A DNA stretch of 64,000 nt from assembly GCF_036226925.1 (NCBI RefSeq), contig NZ_CP109031.1, positions 7,068,001-7,132,000 on the forward strand. Reading direction: 5' to 3'. Each line of letters begins with the position of its first letter. The first letter of the stretch is position 1. This DNA comes from Streptomyces sp. NBC_00659 (GTDB taxonomy: Bacteria; Actinomycetota; Actinomycetes; Streptomycetales; Streptomycetaceae). The notes beneath the pieces were generated by a model, which was given only the letters and a program-made list of their open reading frames with translations, was not told where the DNA came from and did no database searches. Made by a program: the position numbers and the translations under genes. Shown here piece by piece: positions 45,432-55,407 of this stretch.

Positions 45432-45533
45432 CTGTGCCCGGCACCAATGGCGGTGCCGGGCACAGTCACGTCCGGCGCCCGTCGAGGCGCCGGGCGCAGC
45501 CACGTCCGGACGGGAACGCGCGTTCCCGTCCGG
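45432..45533 (+). terminator. Cluster of three hairpins after the xyl-type operon
   Basis: Hairpin 1: CTGTGCCCGGCACC with GGTGCCGGGCACAG (45432-45465). Hairpin 2: CCGGCGCC with GGCGCCGG (45472-45493). Hairpin 3: CCGGACGGGAACG with CGTTCCCGTCCGG (45506-45533). Linkers share CACGTCCGG. The first is the likely operon terminator; the last ends 108 bases before dxs and could act in its leader. Confidence 0.7.
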
Positions 45534-45641
45534 TTGGGCCGTTCGTGTGGCGTAGATCGCCAGACCCGGCCCGCGCCCGAAAAGGCGGAACATTAGACTC
45601 GACGAACCCGGCAACAGCTCGATCACTGCAAGGAGGCACGG

Positions 45642-47573
45642 GTGGCGCTGCTGACCCGCATCACGGGACCGCGCGATCTGGACCGGCTGACCCTGGAGCA
45701 GCTCGACCAGCTGGCCGAGGAGATCCGGACCTTCCTCGTCGACGCGGTCTCCAAGACCGGCGGCCACCTCGGCCCCAATCTCGGTGTCGTGGAGCTGACC
45801 ATCGCCCTGCACCGCGTCTTCGAGTCACCGAAGGACAGAGTGTTGTGGGACACGGGACACCAGTCCTACGTCCACAAGCTGCTCACCGGCCGCCAGGACT
45901 TCTCCCGGCTGAAGATGAAGGGCGGTCTGTCCGGCTACCCCGCGCAGGCCGAGTCCGAGCACGACGTCATCGAGAACTCGCACGCCTCCACGGTCCTCGG
46001 CTGGGCCGACGGACTCGCGAAGGCGAACGAGGTTCTCGGCAGGAACGACCACGTGGTCGCCGTCATCGGTGACGGCGCGCTCACCGGCGGTATGGCCTGG
46101 GAGGCGCTGAACAACATCGCCGACGCCAAGGACCGCCCGCTGATCATCGTCGTCAACGACAACGAGCGCTCGTACGCGCCGACCATCGGCGGCCTCGCGA
46201 ACCATCTGGCGACCCTGCGCACCACGGACGGCTACGAGCGCTTCCTGGCCCGCGGCAAGGACCTCCTGGAGCGCACGCCGGTCGTCGGCAAGCCGCTCTA
46301 CGAGACCCTGCACGGCGCGAAGAAGGGCCTGAAGGACTTCATCGCCCCGCAGGGCATGTTCGAGGACCTCGGCCTGAAGTACGTCGGCCCGATCGACGGC
46401 CACGACATCGAAGCCCTGGAGTCGGCGCTCGCCCGCGCCAAGCGCTTCGGCGGCCCGGTCATCGTGCACTGCCTCACCGAGAAGGGCCGCGGCTACCAGC
46501 CAGCCCTCCAGGACGAGGCCGACCGCTTCCACGCCGTCGGCAAGATCCACCCGGACACGGGCCTGCCGATCGCCTCCTCAGGCGCCGACTGGACCTCCGT
46601 CTTCGGCGAGGAGATGGTGGCGCTCGGCAAGGAGCGCGAGGACATCGTCGCGATCACCGCCGCGATGCTCCAGCCGGTCGGCCTGGACCGGTTCGCCAAG
46701 GCGTTCCCCAAGCGGGTCTACGACGTCGGTATCGCCGAGCAGCACGCCGCCGTGTCCGCGGCCGGCCTCGCCACCGGCGGACTGCACCCCGTCTTCGCCG
46801 TCTACGCGACCTTCCTGAACCGCGCCTTCGACCAGGTCCTGATGGACGTGGCCCTGCACAAGTGCGGTGTCACCTTCGTCCTGGACCGCGCCGGTGTCAC
46901 CGGCACCGACGGCGCCTCGCACAACGGCATGTGGGACATGTCCATCCTCCAGGTCGTCCCGGGCCTCAGGCTCGCGGCGCCGCGCGACGCCGACCAGGTG
47001 CGTGCCCAGCTGCGGGAGGCCGTCGAGGTGAAGGACGCGCCCACCGTGGTGCGCTTCTCCAAGGGCGCGGTCGGCCCGGCCGTCCCCGCCGTGGGCCGGA
47101 TCGGCGGCATGGACGTCCTGCGGGAGCCCGGCACCGACGCCCCCGACGTGCTGCTGGTCTCCGTCGGCGCGCTCGCCCCGATGTGCCTGGAGATCGCCAC
47201 TCTGCTGGACCGCCAGGGCATCTCCACCACCGTCGTGGACCCGCGCTGGGTCAAGCCGGTGGACGAGGCCATGGCGCCGCTCGCCGAGCAGCACCGCGTG
47301 GTCGTCACCGTCGAGGACAACTCCCGGGTCGGCGGTGTCGGCTCGGCGATCGCGCAGGCCCTGCGCGACGCGGGCGTCGACATCCCGCTGCGCGACTTCG
47401 GCATCCCGCCGCGCTTCCTCGACCACGCCTCCCGCGCCGAGGTCATGGCCGAGATCGGGCTGACCGCGCCGGACATCGCCCGGCAGGTCACCGGCCTCGT
47501 CGCCAAGCTCGACGGGCGCTTCGAGAGCAGCGCCGCGCAGGCCGTGGACGCGGTACAGCCCGCGCGCGACTGA
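45642..47573 (+). CDS. dxs: 1-deoxy-D-xylulose-5-phosphate synthase
   Basis: 643 residues, normal DXS length. It condenses pyruvate and glyceraldehyde-3-phosphate to DXP with thiamine diphosphate, the first step of the MEP isoprenoid pathway. Seen: [17 protein letters not shown], the ThDP/Mg motif [17 protein letters not shown] (G-D-G...N-N), the catalytic-loop [20 protein letters not shown], and a C-terminal transketolase domain with [16 protein letters not shown]. The GTG start follows AAGGAGGCACGG. Streptomyces often have two dxs genes. It is separated from the sugar operon by terminators. Confidence 0.96.
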   Translation: MALLTRITGPRDLDRLTLEQLDQLAEEIRTFLVDAVSKTGGHLGPNLGVVELTIALHRVFESPKDRVLWDTGHQSYVHKLLTGRQDFSRLKMKGGLSGYPAQAESEHDVIENSHASTVLGWADGLAKANEVLGRNDHVVAVIGDGALTGGMAWEALNNIADAKDRPLIIVVNDNERSYAPTIGGLANHLATLRTTDGYERFLARGKDLLERTPVVGKPLYETLHGAKKGLKDFIAPQGMFEDLGLKYVGPIDGHDIEALESALARAKRFGGPVIVHCLTEKGRGYQPALQDEADRFHAVGKIHPDTGLPIASSGADWTSVFGEEMVALGKEREDIVAITAAMLQPVGLDRFAKAFPKRVYDVGIAEQHAAVSAAGLATGGLHPVFAVYATFLNRAFDQVLMDVALHKCGVTFVLDRAGVTGTDGASHNGMWDMSILQVVPGLRLAAPRDADQVRAQLREAVEVKDAPTVVRFSKGAVGPAVPAVGRIGGMDVLREPGTDAPDVLLVSVGALAPMCLEIATLLDRQGISTTVVDPRWVKPVDEAMAPLAEQHRVVVTVEDNSRVGGVGSAIAQALRDAGVDIPLRDFGIPPRFLDHASRAEVMAEIGLTAPDIARQVTGLVAKLDGRFESSAAQAVDAVQPARD

Positions 47574-47591
47574 CGCCTCCGGGACACGGCC

Positions 47592-47638
47592 GATGGGCCG
47601 GTTTCAGCACCCTGTACGGGTGGTGAAACCGGCCCATC
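47592..47638 (+). terminator. Terminator of dxs
   Basis: GATGGGCCGGTTTCA pairs exactly with TGAAACCGGCCCATC, with an additional CACC/GGTG pairing in the loop, 18 bases after the stop. Confidence 0.88.
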
Positions 47639-47721
47639 TGCGTGATCCGCGCCGCGTCGGGGCATACGTGCTACCTGCCCTCTCGATCATGTCGAGGACG
47701 ACAAGCGTGGGAGGTACGTCC

Positions 47722-49245
47722 GTGAGCAACACCCTCTTCAGGACGAAAAGGGTCGAACAATCGATTCTGGACACCGAGGAACCGGAGCACGCGCTCAAGA
47801 AGTCGCTGTCCGCTCTGGACCTCACCGTCTTCGGTGTCGGTGTCATCATCGGCACCGGCATCTTCGTCCTCACCGGCAAGGTGGCCAAGGAGAACGCGGG
47901 GCCTGGCGTCTCGCTGGCCTTCGTCGCCGCGGGTGTCGCGTGCGCGCTGGCCGCCCTCTGCTACGCGGAGTTCGCGTCCACGGTCCCGGTCGCCGGGTCC
48001 GCGTACACGTTCGCCTACGCGTCCCTCGGTGAGCTGCCCGCCTGGATCATCGGCTGGGACCTGGTCCTGGAGTTCGCGCTCGGCACGGCGGTGGTGGCCG
48101 TCGGCTGGTCGGGCTACGTGCGCTCGCTGATGGACAACGCGGGCTGGCACATGCCCGAGTCGCTCAGCGGGCGCGAGGGGGCCACCGGGTTCGGTTTCGA
48201 CATCCTCGCCTCAGCACTGGTGCTGGTGCTCACCGCCATTCTCGTCATCGGCGTGAAGCTCTCCGCCCGGATCACCACGCTGGTCGTCGCGATCAAGGTC
48301 ACCGTCGTCCTGGTCGTGATCATCGCGGGCGCCTTCTTCATCGAGGGCAAGAACTACTCGCCCTTCATCCCCAAGGCACAGGCCGTGGAGGCGGGCAGCG
48401 GCATCAAGTCACCGCTGATCCAGCTGATGTTCGGCTGGGCGCCGACCAACTTCGGCGTGATGGGCATCTTCACCGCGGCCTCCGTCGTGTTCTTCGCCTT
48501 CATCGGCTTCGACGTGGTCGCCACGGCCGCCGAGGAGACGAAGAACCCGCAGCGGGACATGCCGCGCGGCATCCTCGGCTCGCTCATCATCTGCACCACG
48601 CTCTACGTCCTCGTGTCGATCGTGGTCACGGGCATGCAGCACTACAGCGAGCTGTCCATCGACGCCCCGCTCGCCGACGCGTTCAAGGCCACCGGGCACC
48701 CCTGGTACGCGGGCTTCATCAGCTTCGGCGCCGCCGTCGGGCTGACCACGGTCTGCATGATCCTGCTGCTCGGCCAGACCCGTGTCTTCTTCGCGATGAG
48801 CCGTGACGGACTGCTGCCGCGCTTCTTCTCCCGCGTGCACCCGAAGTTCCGCACCCCGCACCGGCCGACCATCCTGCTCGGTGTGATCATCGCGATCCTC
48901 GCGGGCTTCACCAGCCTCAGCGAGCTGGCCGAACTGGTCAACATCGGCACGCTCTTCGCCTTCATCGTGGTCGCCGTCGGCGTCGTCGTGCTCCGCCACA
49001 CCCGCCCCGACCTGCCCCGCTCCTTCCGCACCCCGTGGGTGCCGTGGGTGCCGATCCTGTCGGTGCTCGCGACGCTGTGGCTGATGCTGAACCTGCCCGC
49101 GGAGACCTGGCTGCGGTTCGCGATCTGGATGGTGGTCGGCATCGTCGTCTACTTCCTCTACGGGCGCAGGCACAGCCTCATGGAGCGCCGCCCGAAGACG
49201 GGTACGGACGGCACCCGGACCCCGCCCGGCGGCACGGCCGGGTAA
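47722..49245 (+). CDS. APC-superfamily amino acid permease
   Basis: 507 residues, cationic amino-acid transporter-like branch. A cytoplasmic tail (RTKRVEQSILDTEEPEHALK) precedes twelve or more helices; the first carries the APC signature LTVFGVGVIIGTGIFVLTG. Also seen: GWDLVLEFALGTAVVAVGWSG and ASVVFFAFIGFDVVATAAEETKNPQRDMP, typical of the family, and a basic C-terminal tail. Probable uptake of an amino acid by proton symport; substrate unknown. GTG 47722 follows GGGAGGTACGTCC and gives the usual N-terminus. Single-gene unit with a terminator. Matches the permease after dxs in S. coelicolor. Confidence 0.9.
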   Translation: MSNTLFRTKRVEQSILDTEEPEHALKKSLSALDLTVFGVGVIIGTGIFVLTGKVAKENAGPGVSLAFVAAGVACALAALCYAEFASTVPVAGSAYTFAYASLGELPAWIIGWDLVLEFALGTAVVAVGWSGYVRSLMDNAGWHMPESLSGREGATGFGFDILASALVLVLTAILVIGVKLSARITTLVVAIKVTVVLVVIIAGAFFIEGKNYSPFIPKAQAVEAGSGIKSPLIQLMFGWAPTNFGVMGIFTAASVVFFAFIGFDVVATAAEETKNPQRDMPRGILGSLIICTTLYVLVSIVVTGMQHYSELSIDAPLADAFKATGHPWYAGFISFGAAVGLTTVCMILLLGQTRVFFAMSRDGLLPRFFSRVHPKFRTPHRPTILLGVIIAILAGFTSLSELAELVNIGTLFAFIVVAVGVVVLRHTRPDLPRSFRTPWVPWVPILSVLATLWLMLNLPAETWLRFAIWMVVGIVVYFLYGRRHSLMERRPKTGTDGTRTPPGGTAG

Positions 49246-49260
49246 GCACCCGGCGATGTC

Positions 49261-49314
49261 CGTACGGGCCCCGTGCCTCCCGCGTCCCGGCGGGCGGGCA
49301 CGGGGCCCCGTACG
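49261..49314. terminator. Terminator between the permease and the NYN gene
   Basis: CGTACGGGCCCCGTGCC pairs with GGCACGGGGCCCCGTACG apart from one bulged base. It lies between convergent genes and can serve both. Confidence 0.8.
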
Positions 49315-49394
49315 TTCCCGAGCCCACCCGAACGCGCGAGGCCTGGTACGTGGCGGTCCGGGCTCGCGGCGGTGTGGGGCCCGGCGCGAGCCGG

Positions 49395-49778
49395 TCAGTC
49401 CTCGGGCCCCCGGCGCACGGTCCGGGGCCCCGTGACCTTCGCGCCCAGTTCGCCCACCCGCCGCCGCAGTTCGCGGTCGGCCGTGACGACCAGGCGGGGG
49501 CGGCCGGGTGCCGCGGCCACGAGCTCCACGATCCGGTCGTCACCGTTGCCCGGGGCCTCGTCCACCCGGACGCCGGGGATCGGGGCCACCCCCCGGGCGA
49601 CGCCCTCCACGACGAGGACGATGTCCAGCGGACCGGGATGACCGGGCACCCCGGCCTCCGCGAGACCGGCCAGCCGGTCCCGGAGCCGCACGGCCGCCGC
49701 GCGCCGGTCGCGCCACCAGCCGTCGGGCACGGATCCGACCACATTGGCACCGTCCACGATGAGCAGAGTCGTCGTCAT
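49395..49778 (-). CDS. NYN/PIN-like domain protein
   Basis: 127 residues. It opens MTTTLLIVDGANVVGSVPDGWWRDR, the NYN (YacP-like) nuclease-fold strand with its first acidic residue (IVDGAN), continues with DIVLVVEGVARGV and GNGDDRIVEL (second acidic cluster) and VVTADRELRRRVGELGA (third). All acidic positions expected in a metal-dependent RNase fold are present. Streptomyces copies are usually annotated as NTP-binding or hypothetical; RNA cleavage is the family-based guess. The start at 49778 excludes a long upstream extension without homology. Confidence 0.75.
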   Translation of the reverse strand: MTTTLLIVDGANVVGSVPDGWWRDRRAAAVRLRDRLAGLAEAGVPGHPGPLDIVLVVEGVARGVAPIPGVRVDEAPGNGDDRIVELVAAAPGRPRLVVTADRELRRRVGELGAKVTGPRTVRRGPED

Positions 49779-49974
49779 GGCTTCACCCTGCCAGAGGCGG
49801 CCACCGGCCCGGCCGCGCGTCATGACGGACACGGCCTCGGCCACGAACGGCTTCCGCGCCGGACCGCCGCGCGGCGCCACATGCCGGCGGGCGGCTGACG
49901 GGTGCGGGGCGTCGGACCCGGTGAGAGGCATCCCCCGGATCACCGGGCGGGCCGCCCCCGATTAAGGTGATCCG

Positions 49975-50991
49975 GTGAACGTCGACTGGCTCATACGCGG
50001 TCGCGACGGCAGGCTCAGTGTGTACCTGCTGTCGGAGGCCACCGTCCGCTGCCGGGCGGAGCACGGACCCGGCGGCCCCTGGGGTTCCGCCCGCACCGTG
50101 GGGGGCGAACAGCGCCTGCACTCCGTACTGGCCCTGGGGCAGGGACCCGACCGCTACACCCATCTGGTCTCCTGGCGCCCCACGGTCAAGGGTGAGTCGG
50201 GTCTCGTGCACTCGACCCACTTCCGGCCGGACCTCGCCGCCCTCGACTGGAACCCGATCGGTCACCCCGACCGCACCGGGGACCGGACGGGCAACCCCGC
50301 CGTAGCGGTCGACGCTCAGGGGCGCGCCCATGCCTTCGTGCGCAACAAGGGCGGCGGGGTCAGCATGATCGCCCAGAAGGAGAAGGGCGGCTGGGGGCCC
50401 TGGCGCGACCTCAAGGGGCATGACGTACGGGGCGACCTGGCGGCCGTGACCGGGATGTCCGGCCGGGTCGAGCTGTACGCGGCCGTGGCGGGCGGCCTTC
50501 TGCACTGGAGCCAGGAGGAGCCGGGCGCGGTACCCGCCCTGGACGAGGCGCTGGAGGCACCGGTCCGCCCGGACACCCTTCAGGCGCTCGCCACCTCCGC
50601 CGGCTCCACCACGCTCTTCTTCACCGACGACTCGGGCGATGTGTGTGTCTGGCGTCCCGGCACCAGGCCGGTGCCCCTGCTGGCCTCGGCCGGCCCGGGT
50701 CCCGTCCGTGTCATCCGCTGCGAACTCGACGGCCACGACTGCACGTTGCTCGCCCAGCGCGCGGCGAGCGGCCGGGTGGCCTTCGCCGCCTATCCGACCG
50801 AGGACGAGTCGGCGGGCGCGTGGTGGACGGAGTCGGGGCCCGAACTCCCCGCCGACGCCCTGCTGTCGCTGACGGAGGACGAGGAGGGCCGGGTGGTCGC
50901 CGCGACGCTCTCCCCGGGAACCGGAGAACTCCGCGTCACCCGGCGCAAGGACGAGCCGGGGATCGCCCTGGAGGCCTGGCGCACCGTCTGA
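49975..50991 (+). CDS. Stand-alone beta-propeller (PLL-type) protein
   Basis: 338 residues without signal peptide. It consists of repeated propeller blades; the clearest is AVAVDAQGRAHAFVRNKGGG, followed by GWGPWRDLKGHDVRGDLAAV and GRVELYAAVAGGLLHWSQE. The same blade pattern (GR-H-x-F-x-RN, W-G-x-W-x-D-L-x-G, GR-x-E-x-F/Y-A-A, H-W) makes up the C-terminal halves of the two PIG-L proteins at 58266 and 60781, so all three are related. Such propellers in other organisms bind sugars. Divergent from the NYN gene and convergent with the LCP gene; likely part of the glycopolymer locus. GTG start at 49975. Confidence 0.75.
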   Translation: MNVDWLIRGRDGRLSVYLLSEATVRCRAEHGPGGPWGSARTVGGEQRLHSVLALGQGPDRYTHLVSWRPTVKGESGLVHSTHFRPDLAALDWNPIGHPDRTGDRTGNPAVAVDAQGRAHAFVRNKGGGVSMIAQKEKGGWGPWRDLKGHDVRGDLAAVTGMSGRVELYAAVAGGLLHWSQEEPGAVPALDEALEAPVRPDTLQALATSAGSTTLFFTDDSGDVCVWRPGTRPVPLLASAGPGPVRVIRCELDGHDCTLLAQRAASGRVAFAAYPTEDESAGAWWTESGPELPADALLSLTEDEEGRVVAATLSPGTGELRVTRRKDEPGIALEAWRTV

Positions 50992-51002
50992 CCCCGCCCA
51001 CA

Positions 51003-51054
51003 CGAACAAGGGCCCGGCCACCACCTGTTCAGGTATCGGCCGGGCCCTTGTTCG
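51003..51054. terminator. Bidirectional terminator between propeller and LCP genes
   Basis: CGAACAAGGGCCCGGCC pairs exactly with GGCCGGGCCCTTGTTCG over an 18-base loop, between convergent genes. Confidence 0.88.
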
Positions 51055-51064
51055 TCGGAGCAGG

Positions 51065-52174
51065 TCAGGAACTCCCCCCGGTGGCGGGCGACTTCTTCGC
51101 CGACTCGGGGATCGCGGAGTCGGTGCGCAGCGCCTTCCACAGGGTCGACGCCCGCGGTTCGGCCGCCACCACCCGGTTCGGGTCGACCTTGTCGTACGCC
51201 ACCGGGAGCATGATCGTCTCCATGGTGGACGGGTCGACGCCGTTCATGCTCCGGCCGAACTCGGCCAGCGCCGTGAGCGAGGCGAGGTCGGAGTCGGTGG
51301 TGAGGGCCTGGGTCAGGCTGTCGGCGATCTTGTACGTCTTCGTCGGGCTGCCCAGCAGGTCCTGCTTCTTGATCTCGGACAGGAGCGCGATCATGAACTG
51401 CTGCTGGAGGCCGATGCGTCCGAGGTCGCTGCCGTCGCCGATGCCGTGCCGGGTCCGCACGAACTCCAGGGACTGGGTGCCGTTCAGCTGGTGCGTGCCC
51501 GCGGCGAGGTCGAGGCCGCTGGAGCTGTCGTGGATGTCCTTGTCGACGGTGACGGTCACGCCGCCTATCGCGTCCACCAGGTCCTTGAAGCCGGCGAAGT
51601 CGATCTCCATGTAGTGGTCCATGCGGATCCCGGAGATCTTCTCCACGGTCTTCACCACACAGGCCGAACCGACCTGGGAGTAGATGGAGTTGAACATGAC
51701 GCGCTGCGCGGAGGGCACCTTCGAACCGTCCGCCTTGGTGCACTCGGGGCGGGTCACCAGGGTGTCACGCGGGATGCTGACCGCGACGGCCTTCTGCCGG
51801 CCCTCGGGTATGTGCATCACCAGCGCGGTGTCGGAACGCGCCCCGGAGACGTTGCCCGTCTTGAGGGCGGCGTTGGCGCCCGAGCGCGAGTCGGATCCGA
51901 GGACCAGGATGTTCTGCCCGGAGGTGGGCAGCTTCGCCGGCCGGTCGTCACCGATGGCCTTGTCGAGGTCGACGCCCTTGATGTTGCCGTCGAGGTCGCT
52001 GTAGAGCCAGTAGCCGGTGCCGCCGGCCGCGAGGACGAGGACGGTCAGACCCAGCAGGATCTTCCTGCCCGTGCGACGGCCGCCGGTGCGCTCGCGCTTG
52101 GCGCTCCGCCTTCCGCCGCCGCCCTTTCGCGGCGCTTCGGATGCGGGGGTCTGGGGCGTCGGGACATGGCTCAT
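51065..52174 (-). CDS. LytR-CpsA-Psr (LCP) family protein
   Basis: 369 residues. A basic cytoplasmic tail (RRSAKRERTGGRRTGRK) precedes one membrane helix (ILLGLTVLVLAAGGTGYWL, about residues 38-57); the rest is extracytoplasmic. LCP motifs: NILVLGSDSRSG, SDTALVMHIPEGRQKAVAVSIPRD, and LEFVRTRHGIGDGSDLGRIGLQQQ with the conserved arginines that bind the pyrophosphate lipid carrier. LCP enzymes transfer teichoic-acid or capsule chains from lipid carriers to peptidoglycan. Placed next to the Stealth/PIG-L locus, it is a good candidate to anchor that polymer (inference). The ATG at 52174 gives a normal length. Confidence 0.92.
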   Translation of the reverse strand: MSHVPTPQTPASEAPRKGGGGRRSAKRERTGGRRTGRKILLGLTVLVLAAGGTGYWLYSDLDGNIKGVDLDKAIGDDRPAKLPTSGQNILVLGSDSRSGANAALKTGNVSGARSDTALVMHIPEGRQKAVAVSIPRDTLVTRPECTKADGSKVPSAQRVMFNSIYSQVGSACVVKTVEKISGIRMDHYMEIDFAGFKDLVDAIGGVTVTVDKDIHDSSSGLDLAAGTHQLNGTQSLEFVRTRHGIGDGSDLGRIGLQQQFMIALLSEIKKQDLLGSPTKTYKIADSLTQALTTDSDLASLTALAEFGRSMNGVDPSTMETIMLPVAYDKVDPNRVVAAEPRASTLWKALRTDSAIPESAKKSPATGGSS

Positions 52175-52633
52175 CCTGGTCCGGGTCCTAGCTGGTCGTG
52201 CCCTGGTACGGGCGGATGTCGATGGCTCGAGGACTCGGGTGGGGGAGTGGCCGGTCCGTGCATTGCCGGGCTGACCTGCACTATAGACACGGGTTCGGAC
52301 GTATGTGCGTCCAGGGGCGCCGGTCTCGTCCCTGTGGCTCAGGACCGTAGGAGCCACCCTCTCGGGAGGTGCCGGACGAGCGATCCCGGGCGTGAAAGGC
52401 CGAGGACCGCCCGGTCAGGGGCACAAGACGGGCATTGCTCCCGACTTGATTGAAAGTTCAGTGAATCGCGTCTCACGTTTGTGTCTGACGGGGACAAAAA
52501 GTGGACAGCCAGTGGCTGAGATGTGAATATTCCGTGACGTGATCTTCTCGGTTCGGGGCCGGGTGGTCCGCCTGTGTGATCACTTTGGGTGCGAGGGGGG
52601 CCTCAGCCCTTTTCCGGAAGACGCTGAGGAGCC
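52175..52633. other. Divergent promoter region between LCP and the Stealth locus
   Basis: About 460 bases. The part from 52440 to 52560 is AT-richer than the surroundings and probably contains the promoter of the rightward gene run, but I cannot name convincing -35/-10 boxes. No gene seen; the frames there are overlaps of upstream LCP reading frames. Confidence 0.45.
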
Positions 52634-54436
52634 GTGGTGAGCCCGGGTAACCCCGAGAACAGTGCCCTGGTATCGACATATCGATCCCTGGTGCCGGTGC
52701 GGGCACGTCGGCGCATCGTGCGCCGTGTGCCGCGCCCGCTGCGAGTCGCGGTCGTATGTACCCTCTCGGCCCTCGACTCGATCCGCTCGGCTCTGGCGAA
52801 AGCCGCGCTGGGCCGGCGCCACAGTCCGGCACTGCGCGATGGCCGCGCACCGATGCGCGTCGTGCAGTCCGCCGACCGGCACGTCCTGGCCACGGTGGTC
52901 CCGGGCGCCACCGAGTGGGCCGCTCGGGCCAGGAATCTCCATCTGCTGGTGGCGGTGCTGGAAGACGCCGAGATCGACTACTTCGCCGTGCGCGGCAACG
53001 GCAAGAACGTGCCTTGCGTGGCTGTTCCCGCCGTGTTCCGTGATGACGTGGAGGAGGTTCTCCTGCTCGTCTTCGGCCGCAACCCCGGCTACGTCAGCGC
53101 GCACGCAGGGGGGCAGCCGCGGAACGGAGGGTCGGCGAAGACCTGGCGCAGGCTCCGCTCGGAGCAGGTGCTCCGCCTGTGCTGGAGCGTCTGCGACCCG
53201 ACGGAGAACCTCGTCTTCGGCCACGAATCGGGATGTGATCTGGAGTTCTGGGAGGAGGCCGACGGGCAACTGGTCGCACCGCGCCCCAACGCAGTGGTCG
53301 CGAGCACGCCGGTGCGCGGTGAACGTCGTCGCGTCGAGCAGCGACTCTTCAGCCCTGTTCCGTCCCTGTACGGAACGGGCCGGACCCGTACGCTTCCCGA
53401 GTTCACCGCTCCGCTGATCAGCGACCACCTCTACCCGATCGACCTCGTCTACACCTGGGTCGACGACTCGGACCCGGTCTGGCGCAGGCGCAAGGAAGCG
53501 GCACAGCGGAACCTGACCGCAGGTCCGACCTCGCTGCACGAGCAGGCGGCGAACGACGCGCGCTTCACGAGCAGGGACGAGCTCCGGTACTCCCTGAGGT
53601 CGGTCCATCAGTACGCGCCCTGGGTGCGGAACATCTTCCTGGTGACCGCGGGACAGGTTCCCGGCTGGCTGGACATCGAGTACCCGGGCCTGCACGTGGT
53701 CGATCACCGGGAGATCTTCTCCGACCCGGACGCGCTGCCCACCTTCAACTCCCACGCGATCGAAAGCCAGTTGCACCACATTCCCGAGCTCGCCGAGCAC
53801 TTCCTCTACTTGAACGACGACGTGTTCTTCGGGCGGCCGGTGCTTCCGGACCACTTCTTTCATCCGAACGGACTCACCAAGTTCTTCATGTCCAAGGCGC
53901 TGATCCCGACCGGCCAGATCAAGCCGGAGGACCTTCCCGTGGACGCCGCGGGAAAGAACAGCCGCGGTCTCATCGCCCAGGAGTTCGGCACGGTCATCTC
54001 CCAGAAGATGAAGCACACCCCGCACGCCCTCAGGCGCAGTGTCCTCTCCGAGATCGAGGAGACCTACGCGAGGGCCCACTGGGTGACCCAGCACGCACGG
54101 TTCCGTTCCCCGTACGACGTTCCCGTCGCCTCGTCGCTGCACCATTACTACGCGTACAACTCCGCCCGCGCCACGGTGGGCGACCTGCGCTACGTCTACA
54201 TCGACATCGGTGACAGCAAGGCGGAGCAACGGATGAACCGGCTGCTTGCCCGGCGTGACTTCGACACGTTCTGTGTCAACGACACAGTGGTGCCGGAAGA
54301 CAGAGAGGCACAGGTGCGGATGGTGAGCCGTTTCCTCGACTCGTACTTCCCCGTCCCGAGCCCCTACGAGCGCACCGCCGGCGCCCTCGCTCCGCGGGTG
54401 GCCGCGCCGACGGAGCTGGAGGCCTTTCAGGCATGA
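52634..54436 (+). CDS. Stealth family phosphotransferase
   Basis: 600 residues. The Stealth conserved regions appear in order: CR1 IDLVYTWVDDSDPVWRRRK (about 268), CR2 FTSRDELRYSLRSVHQYAPW then VRNIFLVTAGQVPGW with LPTFNSHAIESQLHHIPELAEHFLYLNDDVFFG (about 315-405), CR3 VASSLHHYYAYNSA (about 500), CR4 FDTFCVNDTVVPED (about 545). Stealth proteins are hexose-1-phosphate transferases that build phosphodiester-linked capsules, like the GlcNAc-1-phosphotransferase fold. The first 250 residues contain a second domain also found in the downstream GT4-Stealth protein (EDAEIDYFAVRGNGKNV). Its stop overlaps the next start (ATGA). Confidence 0.9.
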   Translation: MVSPGNPENSALVSTYRSLVPVRARRRIVRRVPRPLRVAVVCTLSALDSIRSALAKAALGRRHSPALRDGRAPMRVVQSADRHVLATVVPGATEWAARARNLHLLVAVLEDAEIDYFAVRGNGKNVPCVAVPAVFRDDVEEVLLLVFGRNPGYVSAHAGGQPRNGGSAKTWRRLRSEQVLRLCWSVCDPTENLVFGHESGCDLEFWEEADGQLVAPRPNAVVASTPVRGERRRVEQRLFSPVPSLYGTGRTRTLPEFTAPLISDHLYPIDLVYTWVDDSDPVWRRRKEAAQRNLTAGPTSLHEQAANDARFTSRDELRYSLRSVHQYAPWVRNIFLVTAGQVPGWLDIEYPGLHVVDHREIFSDPDALPTFNSHAIESQLHHIPELAEHFLYLNDDVFFGRPVLPDHFFHPNGLTKFFMSKALIPTGQIKPEDLPVDAAGKNSRGLIAQEFGTVISQKMKHTPHALRRSVLSEIEETYARAHWVTQHARFRSPYDVPVASSLHHYYAYNSARATVGDLRYVYIDIGDSKAEQRMNRLLARRDFDTFCVNDTVVPEDREAQVRMVSRFLDSYFPVPSPYERTAGALAPRVAAPTELEAFQA

Positions 54437-55398
54437 CCTCCTCTACGACGAAGCCTCTGACCACGTCCGGCGCGGCGGGAATTCGGCGACGCGGACTTCG
54501 TGGCCGCGTGGTGGCGCTTCGACTCTGGCTGATGCTGCATCTCTTCGTTCCGATGAAGAGAAAACGCAGCGCACAACTGCGCTACGCGGCCGTTCTCGAC
54601 GGCCAGACCGTGAATCTGCATGCGGTCCTGCCCCCCGGCGTGCCCATGCCCGAGCGTGCGACAGTGATGCTTCGCCGGGGCCGCAGGCGGCACCATGCGC
54701 AGGCGCATGTCTACCGAGGCCCGGTCGACGAGGTCCTCGTGGACGCAGCTGTTCTGATGGGTGCGGAAGTCGGCGGGATACCCATCGGCACCGGAAAGTG
54801 GAAGCTCAGGCTTCGTATCCACGCAGGGCGCCGGTCCCGGTCCGTGGCGCTGCTGCTCCTGGAGCCCCCGGTACCTTATGAGGGCCCGACCAAACCCATG
54901 ACGACATCCCGTATCACGGGAGTGCGTTATCGCGTCGGGCGCACCGTCACCGGTACCGCACGGATCGTCAGCTCGGATCCCGTGCCGGCTGTCGAGGTGT
55001 CCAAGGTGCACATGTCGCATGCCGGAGTCACCGTGGACTTCCGGGTGCTGGGTACGGAAGTCGAGCGCCCCTGGACGGAGTTCGTCGCTGCCGGACGCCA
55101 AGTCCGCCAGCCTGCCCAACCGTTGGGGCCCGGTCTCTTCAGGACCGAAGTCCCACTGGACCGGATGGGACCACGCTCCTCGAGGCCCGAACACTGGGAC
55201 GTCGTGCTGTGCCAGGAGGCCGGCTCCCCCTTGAGGCTGGGGCGCCGGCTGCACGACGTCCGCAACCCGCGACGTGTCTTCGCGATGCGCAGCATGGCCA
55301 TGACTCCCGTCGGCCGCACACCCTTGATCGTCCAACCGCGCTATACCCCCGCAGGAAATCTTCGAGTCACCTGCACGCGCATGCCCGAGGCAGGCTGA
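54433..55398 (+). CDS. Unknown protein of the Stealth locus
   Basis: 321 residues, strongly basic, with no clear signal peptide; a possible weak hydrophobic helix VALRLWLMLHLFV lies at about 27-39. The body is predicted beta-rich from alternating patterns (VTGTARIVSSDPVPAVEVSK, GVTVDFRVLGTEVERPW). I do not recognise a family. Comparable basic proteins occur beside Stealth genes in Streptomyces and may be a glycosyltransferase accessory, but this is position-based only. Coupled by ATGA to the Stealth gene and followed after 9 bases by the GT4-Stealth gene. Confidence 0.7.
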   Translation: MTSSTTKPLTTSGAAGIRRRGLRGRVVALRLWLMLHLFVPMKRKRSAQLRYAAVLDGQTVNLHAVLPPGVPMPERATVMLRRGRRRHHAQAHVYRGPVDEVLVDAAVLMGAEVGGIPIGTGKWKLRLRIHAGRRSRSVALLLLEPPVPYEGPTKPMTTSRITGVRYRVGRTVTGTARIVSSDPVPAVEVSKVHMSHAGVTVDFRVLGTEVERPWTEFVAAGRQVRQPAQPLGPGLFRTEVPLDRMGPRSSRPEHWDVVLCQEAGSPLRLGRRLHDVRNPRRVFAMRSMAMTPVGRTPLIVQPRYTPAGNLRVTCTRMPEAG

Positions 55399-55407
55399 AC
55401 CCCAGAA

